A stretch of DNA of 64,000 bases. It comes from an uncultured Roseicyclus sp. Its GTDB lineage: Bacteria > Pseudomonadota > Alphaproteobacteria > Rhodobacterales > Rhodobacteraceae. A program made the translations under genes and the position numbers. The notes under the pieces were generated by a model that saw only the letters and a list, made by a program, of their open reading frames with translations, was not told the origin of the DNA and ran no database searches. This document shows, in pieces, positions 8,434-17,378 of this stretch (positions are counted from its first letter, which is position 1; every line of letters begins with the position of its first letter). The stretch covers positions 1,088,819-1,152,818 of the forward strand of contig CANMRT010000002.1 in NCBI GenBank assembly GCA_947500415.1. Reading direction: 5' to 3'.

Positions 8434-9831
8434 TTAGACGTTCGGGTAGCAGAAGCTGTCGGTCGAACAATCCCCGCCCTCAAGGCGGATCTGGTGCGAA
8501 CGATAGCCCTCGGGGAAGTCGATGTAGAAATCCTCTGCCAAGCGGAAGCCATTCTCATCATTATGCGCCATGACCATCTGGCCACCTTCATCATCCGGAT
8601 AGAACTGATCGTCCCATGTCGAATAAAGCGAGTTGGTCCAATAGACACGCTTCCCGTCGCGGGAAACCTCAACCATTTGAGGGCCATAGGCGAACGGTTT
8701 GCCGTTGGGATGCGTGGCGCCTCTGGCGATGCCGCCCACCTCGACCTTGCCAACCAGCTTTGGGTTCATCGGGTCCGACACATCGTATTGATGCATCTCT
8801 CCCAGCCCCCAGCAGGCCACATAGAGGTATTTGTCATCCAGACTTAGGTCGATGTCGGTGACCAGCGGCGGCACGGCCTCGAACCCCTGCAAAAGCGGCG
8901 GCAGGTTCTCGGCCTTTTCCGGTCGCGGGTCGATTGTGATGGTCTTTTTGGCCTGCCACTTGCCATCCTCACCGCGCCACCACGTGAAGATCGAGCCCTG
9001 AAGGTTCGTGGTGTCCACCACCACGCCGCAGAACCCATACGACTTCGTCGGATCATGCGCCGGCCGGATTTCCAGCGCCATCTGATAGTTCTCGCCCAGA
9101 TCAATGGTCTGCACGTTCTTCCGCGCGCGCAGGTCCCAGAAGTGGATCTTGTGGCCGTATTTGTTGGACAAAAGGTCCTCTGCCACGATCCCACCTTCAA
9201 ATTGTGGCGGCAGGCCCCATTCGGAGGACACCATGTAATCCTGCGGCAGGTTCCACCAGAAGTCGTAGTGCTTGTCCTGCTCGCCCCGGTCCATCTCGTA
9301 GCGACCGATCACGTCGAAGGTCTCGCAGTCCATGATGAAAATGCCGGGCGGTCCATCAGTGCCATCTTCGCCACCGCCACCAAGGGTGCTGACGTAAATG
9401 CCTTCAGGCCCGCAATGGATCGTGTGGGGGCGCGAGTAACCGGTCTTTGAGAAAATCTCTTCCGGCTCGATGATCTTGTGGATCTTCGCCTCAAGCGGTT
9501 CCTTCACGTCGATCACATAGATACGGCTCGACCGGATACCTGGCACAATCAAGTAGCGGCGCTCCAAGAACGCATGGCCCGTCAGCGGTGAGAGCGACGA
9601 TGAACACGCGTTCCAGCCGAAATGGTGAAATTCATCGCCCTTGTTGGGCACAATCACCTGATGGACGATCTCGCCATAGGTGTCGGATTCGGGATTCAGG
9701 TCCACGACAGCGATCCCGTCGGATTGCGAGCCGTCGGGGCTCAGCATCACGGTGAAGCCATAGTTTTCCACCGGCGCTTCCATGGCCAGCTTTGCGGATG
9801 CGTGGAATGTGGGGTCTGGTCTCAGGTTCAT
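8434..9831 (-). CDS. mtoX: Methanethiol oxidase / selenium-binding protein 56 family
   Basis: A 465-residue SBP56-family protein, the usual length. Family marks are the Cys at residue 76 in HHFGWNACSSS (equivalent to the selenium-binding Cys57 of human SELENBP1), the histidines at 69-70, PHTIHCGPEG, YGPQMVEVSRDGKRVYWTNS near the end, and the C-terminal GGDCSTDSF. Bacterial members oxidise methanethiol to formaldehyde, hydrogen sulfide and hydrogen peroxide, and in marine roseobacters methanethiol comes from DMSP demethylation. No signal peptide is obvious. The Shine-Dalgarno AAGGGAGGACC precedes the ATG. The SCO1 and MauG genes described next to mtoX elsewhere are absent here. Confidence 0.9.
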   Translation of the reverse strand: MNLRPDPTFHASAKLAMEAPVENYGFTVMLSPDGSQSDGIAVVDLNPESDTYGEIVHQVIVPNKGDEFHHFGWNACSSSLSPLTGHAFLERRYLIVPGIRSSRIYVIDVKEPLEAKIHKIIEPEEIFSKTGYSRPHTIHCGPEGIYVSTLGGGGEDGTDGPPGIFIMDCETFDVIGRYEMDRGEQDKHYDFWWNLPQDYMVSSEWGLPPQFEGGIVAEDLLSNKYGHKIHFWDLRARKNVQTIDLGENYQMALEIRPAHDPTKSYGFCGVVVDTTNLQGSIFTWWRGEDGKWQAKKTITIDPRPEKAENLPPLLQGFEAVPPLVTDIDLSLDDKYLYVACWGLGEMHQYDVSDPMNPKLVGKVEVGGIARGATHPNGKPFAYGPQMVEVSRDGKRVYWTNSLYSTWDDQFYPDDEGGQMVMAHNDENGFRLAEDFYIDFPEGYRSHQIRLEGGDCSTDSFCYPNV

Positions 9832-10149
9832 CTTGGTCCTCCCTTTGGATAGATGCGAGTCCTCTTGGGCGGGACTTTCGGAATTCAGGCACAGCGTCTC
9901 CGGTGCGGTCCCGGGGGCAATCCGGGCCGCTCACTGTGGCATTCGTCAAATGTCTGACAATTGAGAGGCTGCCGTAGAATCAGCGTTCTGGGAAGCTTTT
10001 TTTGCACCCCGTGGTGGAAACCCGCTTGGCCCCACTATGCACAAAACCTGCACGCAATGCCCTCGCCCCCTGCACGGGCAGCGCAAACATTCTGCACCGC
10101 GCCCCGCCATCTTCACCGCAACGAAACGCAGCTAAAGCGGAGAAATGAC
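9832..10149. other. Intergenic region between mtoX and the DUF4173 gene
   Basis: This 318-bp gap between divergent genes should contain both promoters. A short palindrome TGTCTGACA lies at about 9950-9958. An open frame runs into the downstream gene from 9961 but is rich in Cys/Arg/Pro and starts with no ribosome binding site, so it is not treated as coding. Nothing else is evident. Confidence 0.5.
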
Positions 10150-11667
10150 ATGAGCGGACAGTTGACCATTCGCGGCCTTCCCGATCGCCTGAAACATGAT
10201 GGATGGTGGCTGATCGATGCCCCCAATCCAGCCAACAACAATCAACGCCCCGAGCCGGGCCTTGGCGCTCGGATCTCGGACGGAAAGGCCGCTTTGTTGG
10301 CCCTGTTGATACTGATCGTCCTCGCCGATGTCAGCTTCTGGGGCCAGACGCCGGGCCTTTCCATGGCGCTGTTCTGCATCGGCCTGTCCGCCGCCATGCT
10401 CGCCTGCAAACCCGGCAAGGCCACGGCACGCGAGTGGGCCATCGCCATGGGCTTTGCGACGCTCTGCAACCTGCCAGTCATCGAACACGCGCAACCGCTT
10501 TCATACGCCTTCAGCCTCGGTGGCATCGTCGCCCTGCTCGCGTGGGTGGCCCAGGGCACACTGATCCGCTGGACCGAGGCGCTGACGCCCTTCATCCGCG
10601 CCTCCACCGATGGTTTGATCCTTCTGCCAAGCCGCGCCATCCTCAAAGCCCGCGACCAGAAAGGCAACGCCGACTGGCCCGTGCTGGTGCGCACCTATCT
10701 GCTGCCAATCTCGGCGGCTCTGATCTTCGTGGGCCTGTTCGCCATCGCCAACCCTCTGTTTGAACGCGCCTTGGCAGGTGCCGCAGACATCGGCCCCCTC
10801 CGCGCCGATACTCTGCTGCGTATCCTTTTCTGGGGTGCCTTGGCCTGCATTCTATGGCCCTACCTCAACACAAACGCGTTGCGCCAAGACGCGGCATTCA
10901 ACGTCACGCTGCCCGCAGGCGACCTTTCCGCAGGCTTCCTCAACCCCAACTCCGTCCGCCTGTCCCTGATCCTCTTCAACGCAATCTTTGCCGTCCAAAC
11001 CCTGTCAGACCTCACGATTCTCACAGGCGGCGTCAGCTTGCCCGAAGGGCTGACCTATGCGGAATACGCCCACCGTGGCGCCTACCCACTGCTGGCCACG
11101 GCCCTCCTCGCAGGCCTCTTCGCCGCGCTGACCCACAGGATGGTGGCTGGCGACCAACGCCTCCGCTGGCTCGTCTACGCCTGGCTCGGCCAAACGCTTT
11201 TGCTGGTCTTCACCGCCGCTTTCCGACTGTCGCTTTACGTTCAGGCCTATTCCCTGACCCACCTGCGCATCGCGGCCTTCATCTGGATGGGCCTGATCGC
11301 CATTGGCCTTGTCCTTGTGGTTGTCCAGATCGCCCAAACCCGCCCGCTCGGCTGGTTGATCCGCTGGAATGCCGCCACGGCGCTGGTCACGCTCTACATC
11401 TGCTGTTTCGTGAACTTCACCCACATCATCGCCGACCATAACCTGTCCGACGATGTCCCGATCAGCCGCCTCGATGTGACCTACCTCTGCGGCCTTGGCG
11501 AGCAGGTCATCCCTGCTATGTGGGAACACGGACCCATCCACGACGATGTTATGTGTGGTGTTCATGGTCGCCCGTCCATCGCATTCGACGATATCGACAG
11601 CTGGCAGGAATGGGGCTTTCGTCGGTGGCGGCTTGAGCGGTATCTTACCGCCTACCACGACCTTTGA
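10150..11667 (+). CDS. DUF4173 family polytopic membrane protein
   Basis: A 505-residue inner-membrane protein with roughly eleven hydrophobic segments across its length and a soluble C-terminus of about 60 residues (from ISRLDVTYLCGLGEQV). The pattern and the central region (YAEYAHRGAYPLLATALLAG) match DUF4153/DUF4173 proteins of unknown function. The frame is open 63 residues further upstream, but the ATG at 10150 has a purine-rich site (AGCGGAGAAATGAC) and begins the homologous region. It is followed by a response regulator after 12 bases, so the three genes to 13886 probably form one operon, which suggests a link to envelope signalling. Confidence 0.75.
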   Translation: MSGQLTIRGLPDRLKHDGWWLIDAPNPANNNQRPEPGLGARISDGKAALLALLILIVLADVSFWGQTPGLSMALFCIGLSAAMLACKPGKATAREWAIAMGFATLCNLPVIEHAQPLSYAFSLGGIVALLAWVAQGTLIRWTEALTPFIRASTDGLILLPSRAILKARDQKGNADWPVLVRTYLLPISAALIFVGLFAIANPLFERALAGAADIGPLRADTLLRILFWGALACILWPYLNTNALRQDAAFNVTLPAGDLSAGFLNPNSVRLSLILFNAIFAVQTLSDLTILTGGVSLPEGLTYAEYAHRGAYPLLATALLAGLFAALTHRMVAGDQRLRWLVYAWLGQTLLLVFTAAFRLSLYVQAYSLTHLRIAAFIWMGLIAIGLVLVVVQIAQTRPLGWLIRWNAATALVTLYICCFVNFTHIIADHNLSDDVPISRLDVTYLCGLGEQVIPAMWEHGPIHDDVMCGVHGRPSIAFDDIDSWQEWGFRRWRLERYLTAYHDL

Positions 11668-11679
11668 AGGCCATATCCG

Positions 11680-12369
11680 ATGCCCGCCTCCCTCCTGATC
11701 GTCGATGACGATCCCAATATCCGCGACGTGATCGGCTTTGCTGTCGAGGCGGCGGGCTTCCAGGCCGACTTCGCCGCCGATGGCGCGGCGGGGTTGGCCA
11801 AGGCGCAAACCGGTGCTGCGGATCTGGTCGTGCTGGACGTGGGCCTGCCTGAGATGGACGGCTTCGACGTCTGCAAAGAGCTGCGCAAAACCTCTGACGT
11901 TCCAATCCTGTTCCTGACCGCCCGCGATGATGAGATTGACCGCATCCTCGGCATGGAAATCGGCGGCGACGACTATGTCACCAAGCCATTTTCGCCGCGC
12001 GAACTTGTGGCCCGCATCAAGGCGATCCTGAAACGCTCCAACGGGCGGCAGGTCGCGTCCGACATCCTCACCCACGGCGCGCTCACCCTCGACCCGGATC
12101 GCCACAAATGCACCTTCGCGGGCGCAGACGTGGCACTCACGCAATCGGAGTTCAACCTTCTCGAAGCGCTCCTCTCGCACCCCGAAAAGGTCGCCAAACG
12201 CAACGCTCTGGTCGACGCCGTTTACGGCCACAACATCCACGTCTCGGACCGCACCATCGACAGCCACATCCGCAACATTCGCCGCAAGCTAAGCGATGCG
12301 GGCTGCGCCGATAGTATCGTCACGGTCCATGGTGTGGGCCTGCGGATGGGCCCATGCCTGCCAGCGTAA
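11680..12369 (+). CDS. Response regulator, OmpR/PhoB family
   Basis: A 229-residue two-domain regulator. The receiver domain has acidic residues D9-D11, the phospho-acceptor D53 in VVLDVGLPEMDG, and the conserved Thr and Lys (LTARDDE, VTKPFSPREL). A winged-helix DNA-binding domain occupies about residues 130-225 (TQSEFNLLEALLSHP, VHGVGLRMG). It is phosphorylated by the kinase encoded next, which begins inside this gene's last 16 bases. The output is DNA binding in the cytoplasm; target genes are unknown, but the adjacent DUF4173 gene is a candidate. Confidence 0.9.
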   Translation: MPASLLIVDDDPNIRDVIGFAVEAAGFQADFAADGAAGLAKAQTGAADLVVLDVGLPEMDGFDVCKELRKTSDVPILFLTARDDEIDRILGMEIGGDDYVTKPFSPRELVARIKAILKRSNGRQVASDILTHGALTLDPDRHKCTFAGADVALTQSEFNLLEALLSHPEKVAKRNALVDAVYGHNIHVSDRTIDSHIRNIRRKLSDAGCADSIVTVHGVGLRMGPCLPA

Positions 12370-13886
12370 CACGCCCCAAATGGCGCCCCGGCCTCGGCGG
12401 CGTGATCCTCGCCATGCTGGTGCTGGTGCTGTTCCTGCCCTTTGCCGGGCTGAACCTGTTCCGCTTCTACGCCAACCAGCTTGTGCAGCAGACCGAAGAG
12501 AGCCTGTTGATGCAGGCCGCCGTCCTGACCGCCACCTACGAAGAACTCTACCGGTTCGCCGCCGACCTGCCGCCCGATCCCCTGCCCTCTAACGGTCGCC
12601 GCCCGTTCCGTCCCCTCTTCCCCGCCGTTACCGTGAACCCGCAAACCATTCTGGGGCCCCGCCCCGATGGCCTGCCCGCCACCGAAGATATCGCCACACC
12701 CTACCAACAGATCGCCCCTTACCTGTCCGAAATCGCCCTCGGCGCGCAGGAGCAGACGCTGGCGGGCTACCGTTTCCTCGACCGCTTCGGCACCGTCATC
12801 GCGGGCTCGGCTGAAACCGGCGCATATCTGGGCCATGTGCAGGAGGTGGCGCTGGCGCTCAACGGCGACACCGTTTCCGTACCACGTGTGCGCAACCGCC
12901 CGACGGCCGAGCCACTGATCTATCGCTTCAGTCAGGGCACCCGCGTCCGCATCTTCGTCGCCATGCCGGTAACAATTGGGGACGACATCATCGGCGTCGT
13001 CTACCTCAACCGAACGCCCAACCACATCTTCCGCTTCCTCTACACCGAACGGCTGAACCTTGTCGGCGCGGCCATCTTTGTGCTGCTCTCCACCGGCCTC
13101 ATCGGCTACGTGTTCTGGCGCTTCGTCTCGCGCCCGATCCGCGCGCTGGCCGCCCGCACGGAAACCTTCGGCGCGTCCGAGGCGCGCTGGGAACCGCTCG
13201 ATCACTACGGCACACGCGAGATCGAGACACTGGCCCAAAGCTTCGGCACCATGGCCAATCGGCTTCAAGATCAGCAGACCACGCTCAAGACCTACACGTC
13301 CCATGTCAGCCACGAGATGAAGTCGCCTCTCACCGCCATCAAAGGCGCGGTGGAGCTGATGCAGGACAGCGGCATGCCCCCCGACCGACAGGCGCGCTTC
13401 CTCGAAAACATCGCCCGCGACGCCGACCGGATGGAGCAACTTCTTGCCCGGATGCGCGAATATTCCGCCGTTGGTCAGCTAGCCGCTGATGGAAAATGTG
13501 ATCTGGAACAGGCCGTTAACTCCGCCGCAACGCGCCATCCCGGCCTTGCCGTCACGCTCACCGGCCCGACCCGCGACGTGCCGCTGTCCGAAGATGCGCT
13601 TGCCATCGTTCTGCGTCACTTGCTGGAAAACGCCCAAAGCCACGGAGCAGACAAAGTGGAAATCGCCGCGACGGACACCGGGTTCACGTTATCAGACAAC
13701 GGCGCTGGCATTTCCGCAGGCAACCGCGACCGTATCTTCGAGCCGTTCTTTACCTCCCGCCGCACCGAAGGTGGCACCGGCATGGGCCTGTCCATCGTAC
13801 AATCGGTCCTTGCGCAGGCCGGCGGTGACATCCAACTTGAACCGTCTGAAAACGGCACCACCTTCCAGATCCGTTTCGCGGATTGA
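12354..13886 (+). CDS. Sensor histidine kinase, CreC/ChvG-like topology
   Basis: A 510-residue membrane kinase. TM1 lies near residues 13-35, a periplasmic sensor region of about 195 residues follows, then TM2 near 232-252, a HAMP segment, the dimerisation helix with the phospho-accepting H320 in SHEMKSPLTAIKG, and an ATPase domain with N-box ENAQSHG, G1 DNGAGIS and G2 GTGMGLSIV. Overlap with the response regulator gene by 16 bases implies translational coupling and a cognate pair. The periplasmic signal is unknown; no PAS or cache fold can be named from sequence alone. Confidence 0.88.
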   Translation: MPASVTRPKWRPGLGGVILAMLVLVLFLPFAGLNLFRFYANQLVQQTEESLLMQAAVLTATYEELYRFAADLPPDPLPSNGRRPFRPLFPAVTVNPQTILGPRPDGLPATEDIATPYQQIAPYLSEIALGAQEQTLAGYRFLDRFGTVIAGSAETGAYLGHVQEVALALNGDTVSVPRVRNRPTAEPLIYRFSQGTRVRIFVAMPVTIGDDIIGVVYLNRTPNHIFRFLYTERLNLVGAAIFVLLSTGLIGYVFWRFVSRPIRALAARTETFGASEARWEPLDHYGTREIETLAQSFGTMANRLQDQQTTLKTYTSHVSHEMKSPLTAIKGAVELMQDSGMPPDRQARFLENIARDADRMEQLLARMREYSAVGQLAADGKCDLEQAVNSAATRHPGLAVTLTGPTRDVPLSEDALAIVLRHLLENAQSHGADKVEIAATDTGFTLSDNGAGISAGNRDRIFEPFFTSRRTEGGTGMGLSIVQSVLAQAGGDIQLEPSENGTTFQIRFAD

Positions 13887-13916
13887 TCCCAGCCCCAAGT
13901 CTCAGGAGCCCGCCAG

Positions 13917-15011
13917 ATGATCCCCAAGACCATGCGCGCCATCGTCCTTAAACGCCATGGCGGCCTTGATGCGCTGGAATTTGAGGCTGTATGGCCAGTG
14001 CCTACGCCCGGGTCCCTTCAGGTCCTGATCAAGGTTCTCGCCACCGGCATGAACAACACCGACGTCAACACGCGCGCGGGCTGGTATTCAAAATCCGTGA
14101 CCGAAGCGACAACCGGCGGCGCCTATGAAACGCTTGATGGCGAAGCCGATAACACCTGGGGCGGCGCGGGCATCCAGTTTCCGCGCATCCAAGGCGCCGA
14201 TGTCTGCGGCATGGTCGTGGCCGCCGGGCTAGAGGCGGACCAGAGCCTGATCGGCAAGCGCGTCATCACCGACAACTGGCTGCGCGACTGGGACGATCCG
14301 CTGAACATGCACAAGACTGGCTACTATGGGTCAGAGGCCGATGGCGGTTACGCCGAATACACTGTGATCGACCATCGCAACGTCGCGGCCATCGACAGCC
14401 CGCTGTCAGATGCAGAGCTCGCGACCTTCTCCTGCTCTTACAACACCGCAGAGGGGATGCTGGAAAAGGCGGGCGTTAAAGCAGCCGACACCGTTCTAGT
14501 TACCGGCGCGTCAGGCGGCGTTGGCGGTGCGCTGATCCAATTGGCCAAGCGTCGCGGCGCGACCGTTGTGGCCCTCGCCTCGCCCGCCAAACACGCCGAT
14601 GTCGCCAAATGCGGCCCCGACGCGGTGCTTGAACGTGCCCCGGTTGATCTGAAGGCAGCGTTGCGTTCGGCCATCGGGCAGGACAGCGTCACCGTTGTCG
14701 CTGACATCGTTGCGGGGGACTACTTCCCGACCCTCATCGACGCCCTCGACCGAGGCGGTCGTTACGTGACATCCGGGGCCATCGCGGGCCCGATCGTATC
14801 GCTCGACGTGCGCACGCTCTACCTAATGGACCTCAGCTTCTTCGGCTCAACCGTGAATCCGCCGCAGACGTTCCGGAACCTTGTGGGCTACATCGAAGCC
14901 GGAGAGCTTACTCCCATGCTCGCCGCCACCTACCCGCTCGAACACTTCCACGCGGGCCAGCAGGCTTTCATCGACAAGGTGCACACCGGAAATATCGTTG
15001 TGATGCCTTGA
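13917..15011 (+). CDS. Alcohol dehydrogenase / quinone oxidoreductase-like MDR protein
   Basis: A 364-residue medium-chain dehydrogenase/reductase. The N-terminal GroES-like half starts MRAIVLKRHGGLDALEFE, and the Rossmann half contains LVTGASGGVGGALIQLA, the NAD(P) site. The four structural-zinc cysteines of classic alcohol dehydrogenases are not seen as a block, which points to the zinc-free quinone-reductase branch or a single-zinc enzyme. Substrate unknown. It has a ribosome binding site (AGGAGCCCGCC) and follows the histidine kinase gene by 30 bases, possibly as a read-through member of that operon. It converges with the LysR gene. Confidence 0.82.
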   Translation: MIPKTMRAIVLKRHGGLDALEFEAVWPVPTPGSLQVLIKVLATGMNNTDVNTRAGWYSKSVTEATTGGAYETLDGEADNTWGGAGIQFPRIQGADVCGMVVAAGLEADQSLIGKRVITDNWLRDWDDPLNMHKTGYYGSEADGGYAEYTVIDHRNVAAIDSPLSDAELATFSCSYNTAEGMLEKAGVKAADTVLVTGASGGVGGALIQLAKRRGATVVALASPAKHADVAKCGPDAVLERAPVDLKAALRSAIGQDSVTVVADIVAGDYFPTLIDALDRGGRYVTSGAIAGPIVSLDVRTLYLMDLSFFGSTVNPPQTFRNLVGYIEAGELTPMLAATYPLEHFHAGQQAFIDKVHTGNIVVMP

Positions 15012-15097
15012 GAGTATTCACAGGATGATTTTGATAATGCGACCCTACGGGATACAAATTCCGTGCTAGATCGCGAAATAATCAGAATTTTTCAATA

Positions 15098-15937
15098 TCA
15101 CTCCACAAGCCCTATCAACCACTTCCGAAACGCCAAAGCTCCAGGCCGCGCCTCATCTGCGGAGATGAAATACCCCTCAGCCCCGGAAATTTCACCAGGA
15201 TGCGCACGCTCCACCAGCCCTGCATCCAGCGCGTGCCCCGCCAGAACCTCACTGACCAGCGCCACCCCCAAACCATGCACCGCCATTTGCAACGCCATGC
15301 CGTAGGTGTCCGTGAAAAGCGACGGCATTTCAACCGGCCCAACCTGATCCCGCCAGGCTTGCCACCCGCTTGATGTGCCCACCGCTTCGATCAACGGCGC
15401 ATCCTCTAGTGAGCCTTCCAGCCGAGGTGCCCGTAAGGCGATCAGACGGTCGGACCCCAGCCGCGACGCGCCATCTCCCGCTTGCTTGGCGGATCCAAAA
15501 CGGATCTCCACACCCGCACGTGACGTGTGAAAATCATCCGCCCAGATCGCGCTCGAAAGCCGTACCCGAACGCCGGGATGCAGCGCCTGAAATTCCGCCA
15601 GATGCGGGGCGATCACCCATTGCGCCACGCTGACCGAAGTGGCGACGGTCAACAGGTCCCGCCCCGGCTCCGCCGCCACCAAATCCGCCGCAGCCGCCAA
15701 TCCGTCCAGCGATGTGCTGACCTGCGGCAACAGACGACGCCCGTCATCCGTCAACGCCAACCCACGCGGCAACCGCTTGAACAACGGCACCCGCAGCCGC
15801 GTCTCCAACGCTTTCACCTGCTGACTGACCGCTGATTGAGTCAGCCCGATCTCGTCCGCCGCAGCGGTAAAACTAAGGTGCCGCGCCGCCGCTTCGAACG
15901 ACCGAAACCACGTCAAAGGGGGCAGTGATTTCGCCAA
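15098..15937 (-). CDS. LysR-family regulator, GcvA-like
   Basis: A 279-residue LysR protein. The N-terminal winged helix (AAARHLSFTAAADEIGLTQSAVSQQVKAL, split here as residues about 16-44) has the GcvA-group signature, and a periplasmic-binding-like effector domain fills the rest. The start codon is TTG at 15937, supported by GGAG seven bases upstream; no ATG fits. It is divergent from the four-gene operon beginning at 16043, with an inverted CTAAT-type box between them, so it probably regulates that operon and itself in response to a pathway metabolite. Confidence 0.88.
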   Translation of the reverse strand: MAKSLPPLTWFRSFEAAARHLSFTAAADEIGLTQSAVSQQVKALETRLRVPLFKRLPRGLALTDDGRRLLPQVSTSLDGLAAAADLVAAEPGRDLLTVATSVSVAQWVIAPHLAEFQALHPGVRVRLSSAIWADDFHTSRAGVEIRFGSAKQAGDGASRLGSDRLIALRAPRLEGSLEDAPLIEAVGTSSGWQAWRDQVGPVEMPSLFTDTYGMALQMAVHGLGVALVSEVLAGHALDAGLVERAHPGEISGAEGYFISADEARPGALAFRKWLIGLVE

Positions 15938-15950
15938 TGATCAACTCCGG

Positions 15951-15967
15951 TATTAGCGTTACTAATA
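15951..15967. promoter_or_regulatory. Candidate LysR/GcvA operator
   Basis: A perfect inverted repeat TATTAG-N5-CTAATA between the LysR gene and the divergent operon. It contains a T-N11-A LysR box, and each arm carries CTAAT, the pentamer recognised by E. coli GcvA. The location, 76 bases before the first operon gene, suits activation or autoregulation. The binding protein is inferred from proximity. Confidence 0.65.
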
Positions 15968-16042
15968 TCAAAGACCATAATTCCCGCGTTTGTCAAAGAA
16001 ACAGGCGCTTTCTACGGTCGCTAGACTGCACCGGAGACGCCA

Positions 16043-16642
16043 ATGACCCCCGAAATCCGTAAAATCGTCACCTACGACGAAGAAGTCCTGATCGAAGGCT
16101 TCCGCGCCGCCGAAAAACCTTGGCGCTTGTTTGCCGTCGCCGCCGTGGTCACGAACCCATGGGCCGGTCGATATGTCGATGATCTAAAACCGGAAATCCA
16201 AGCCTACGGCCCCATTCTCGGGCAAATGCTGACCGATCGCATGACAACCCTCGCGGGCGGGGGCGACAAGATCGAAGCCTACGGGAAAGCCGCCGTGGTA
16301 GGCCTGAACGGCGAAATCGAACACGCCTCGGGCCTCATCCACACCCTGCGCTTCGGCAATTTCTACCGCGAAGCCGTCGGCGCGAAATCCTACCTCGCCT
16401 TCACCAACACCCGCGGGCCTGCAAATGCGCCGATCATGGTGCCGCTGATGGACAAGAACGACGCCGGCCGCCGCTCCCACTACCTAACCATCCAATTCTC
16501 CGTCCCCGACGCGCCCCGCGATGACGAAATCGTCGTCTGCCTCGGCGCCGCCCTCTCTGCCCGCCCCCACCACCGCATTGGCGACCGCTACCAAGACCTC
16601 AAGGATCTGGGCCATGACGTGGACAACCCGGCCGCGGTCTGA
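16043..16642 (+). CDS. Amino acid synthesis (AA_synth, DUF1185) family protein
   Basis: A 199-residue protein of the PF06684 family, recognised by its opening MTPEIRKIVTYDEEVLIEG, the segment GGDKIEAYGKAAVVG and the closing HHRIGDRYQDLKDLG. Despite the family name, the biochemical role is not established. The known structure of a member, as I recall it, has a chorismate-mutase/YjgF-like fold. It is the first gene of the LysR-linked operon, has a Shine-Dalgarno GGAGACG, and its end overlaps the hydrolase start by 29 bases. It is probably a small accessory enzyme of the pathway encoded by the four genes. Confidence 0.85.
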   Translation: MTPEIRKIVTYDEEVLIEGFRAAEKPWRLFAVAAVVTNPWAGRYVDDLKPEIQAYGPILGQMLTDRMTTLAGGGDKIEAYGKAAVVGLNGEIEHASGLIHTLRFGNFYREAVGAKSYLAFTNTRGPANAPIMVPLMDKNDAGRRSHYLTIQFSVPDAPRDDEIVVCLGAALSARPHHRIGDRYQDLKDLGHDVDNPAAV

Positions 16643-17375
16643 TCTCTCCGGCCTCGCCTGTATCCAGGCGGGCGACGGGCCACGGGTCGTGCTTCTGCAC
16701 GGCGTGGGCCTGCGGTCGGAGGCCTGGAATGCGCAGATCGACGCCTTCAGCGCGACCCACAAAGTCACCGCCATCGACATGCCAGGTCACGGCGAAACAC
16801 CTTTCGCAAACTTCACAATCGAGAGCCACGCCGCCCACATCCTGCGCGCCATTGACGGGCCGTTCACCGCCATCGGCCATTCCATGGGTGCAATGATCGC
16901 CGTGGAACTCGCCCGGCAAGCCCCCACTCGCATCACGGCCATCGCGGCCCTCAACGCCATCTTCGAACGCGCTCCTGAGGCCGCAAAGGCCGTCCAATCG
17001 CGCGCCGCGTCCCTCGACGGTCCCACCGACCCCGCACCAACGCTCACCCGCTGGTTCGGCGACACCCCCTCTCGCGAACGCACCGCCTGCAAAAACTGGC
17101 TCCGCGACATCGATCCAGCCGCCTACCAACACGCCTACACCCTCTTCGCGCAGTCAAACGGCCCGTCCCGCAACACGCTGCGAACGCTGTTCTGCTCCGC
17201 CCTCTTCCTGACCGGCGAGGATGAGCCCAACTCGACCCCCAAAATGTCCCACACAATGGCCGCCCTTGCCCCGCAGGGCCGCTCGCAAATCATCCGCAAC
17301 GCCGCCCACATGATGCCCATGACCCACGCGGGCGACACAACCAACGCTCTGAAAACACTACTCAAAAGGACCTGA
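16614..17375 (+). CDS. Alpha/beta hydrolase
   Basis: A 253-residue alpha/beta hydrolase. The oxyanion-hole motif is LLHGVGLRSEAW, the nucleophile elbow GHSMGAM and the catalytic His sits in NAAHMMPM. The frame is open further upstream inside the previous gene. The ATG at 16614 was chosen because it gives the usual start just before the first strand. Overlap with the AA_synth gene by 29 bases points to coupled translation. The family includes RutD-like and lactone or enol-lactone hydrolases; the substrate here is unknown. The next gene starts three bases after the stop. Confidence 0.83.
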   Translation: MTWTTRPRSDLSGLACIQAGDGPRVVLLHGVGLRSEAWNAQIDAFSATHKVTAIDMPGHGETPFANFTIESHAAHILRAIDGPFTAIGHSMGAMIAVELARQAPTRITAIAALNAIFERAPEAAKAVQSRAASLDGPTDPAPTLTRWFGDTPSRERTACKNWLRDIDPAAYQHAYTLFAQSNGPSRNTLRTLFCSALFLTGEDEPNSTPKMSHTMAALAPQGRSQIIRNAAHMMPMTHAGDTTNALKTLLKRT

Positions 17376-17378
17376 CCA

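Noticed and set aside
9961..10149. N-terminal extension of the DUF4173 protein
   Set aside because: The 63 extra residues are Cys/Arg/Pro-rich, resemble no membrane protein start and have no Shine-Dalgarno; the ATG at 10150 does.
11005..12267. Long minus-strand open frame of about 420 codons
   Set aside because: It lies opposite the DUF4173 and response regulator genes, has no ribosome site and its composition follows the codon pattern of the sense genes; a high-GC shadow.
12222..13439. Minus-strand open frame of about 405 codons
   Set aside because: Antisense to an intact histidine kinase with all motifs; no homology features of its own.
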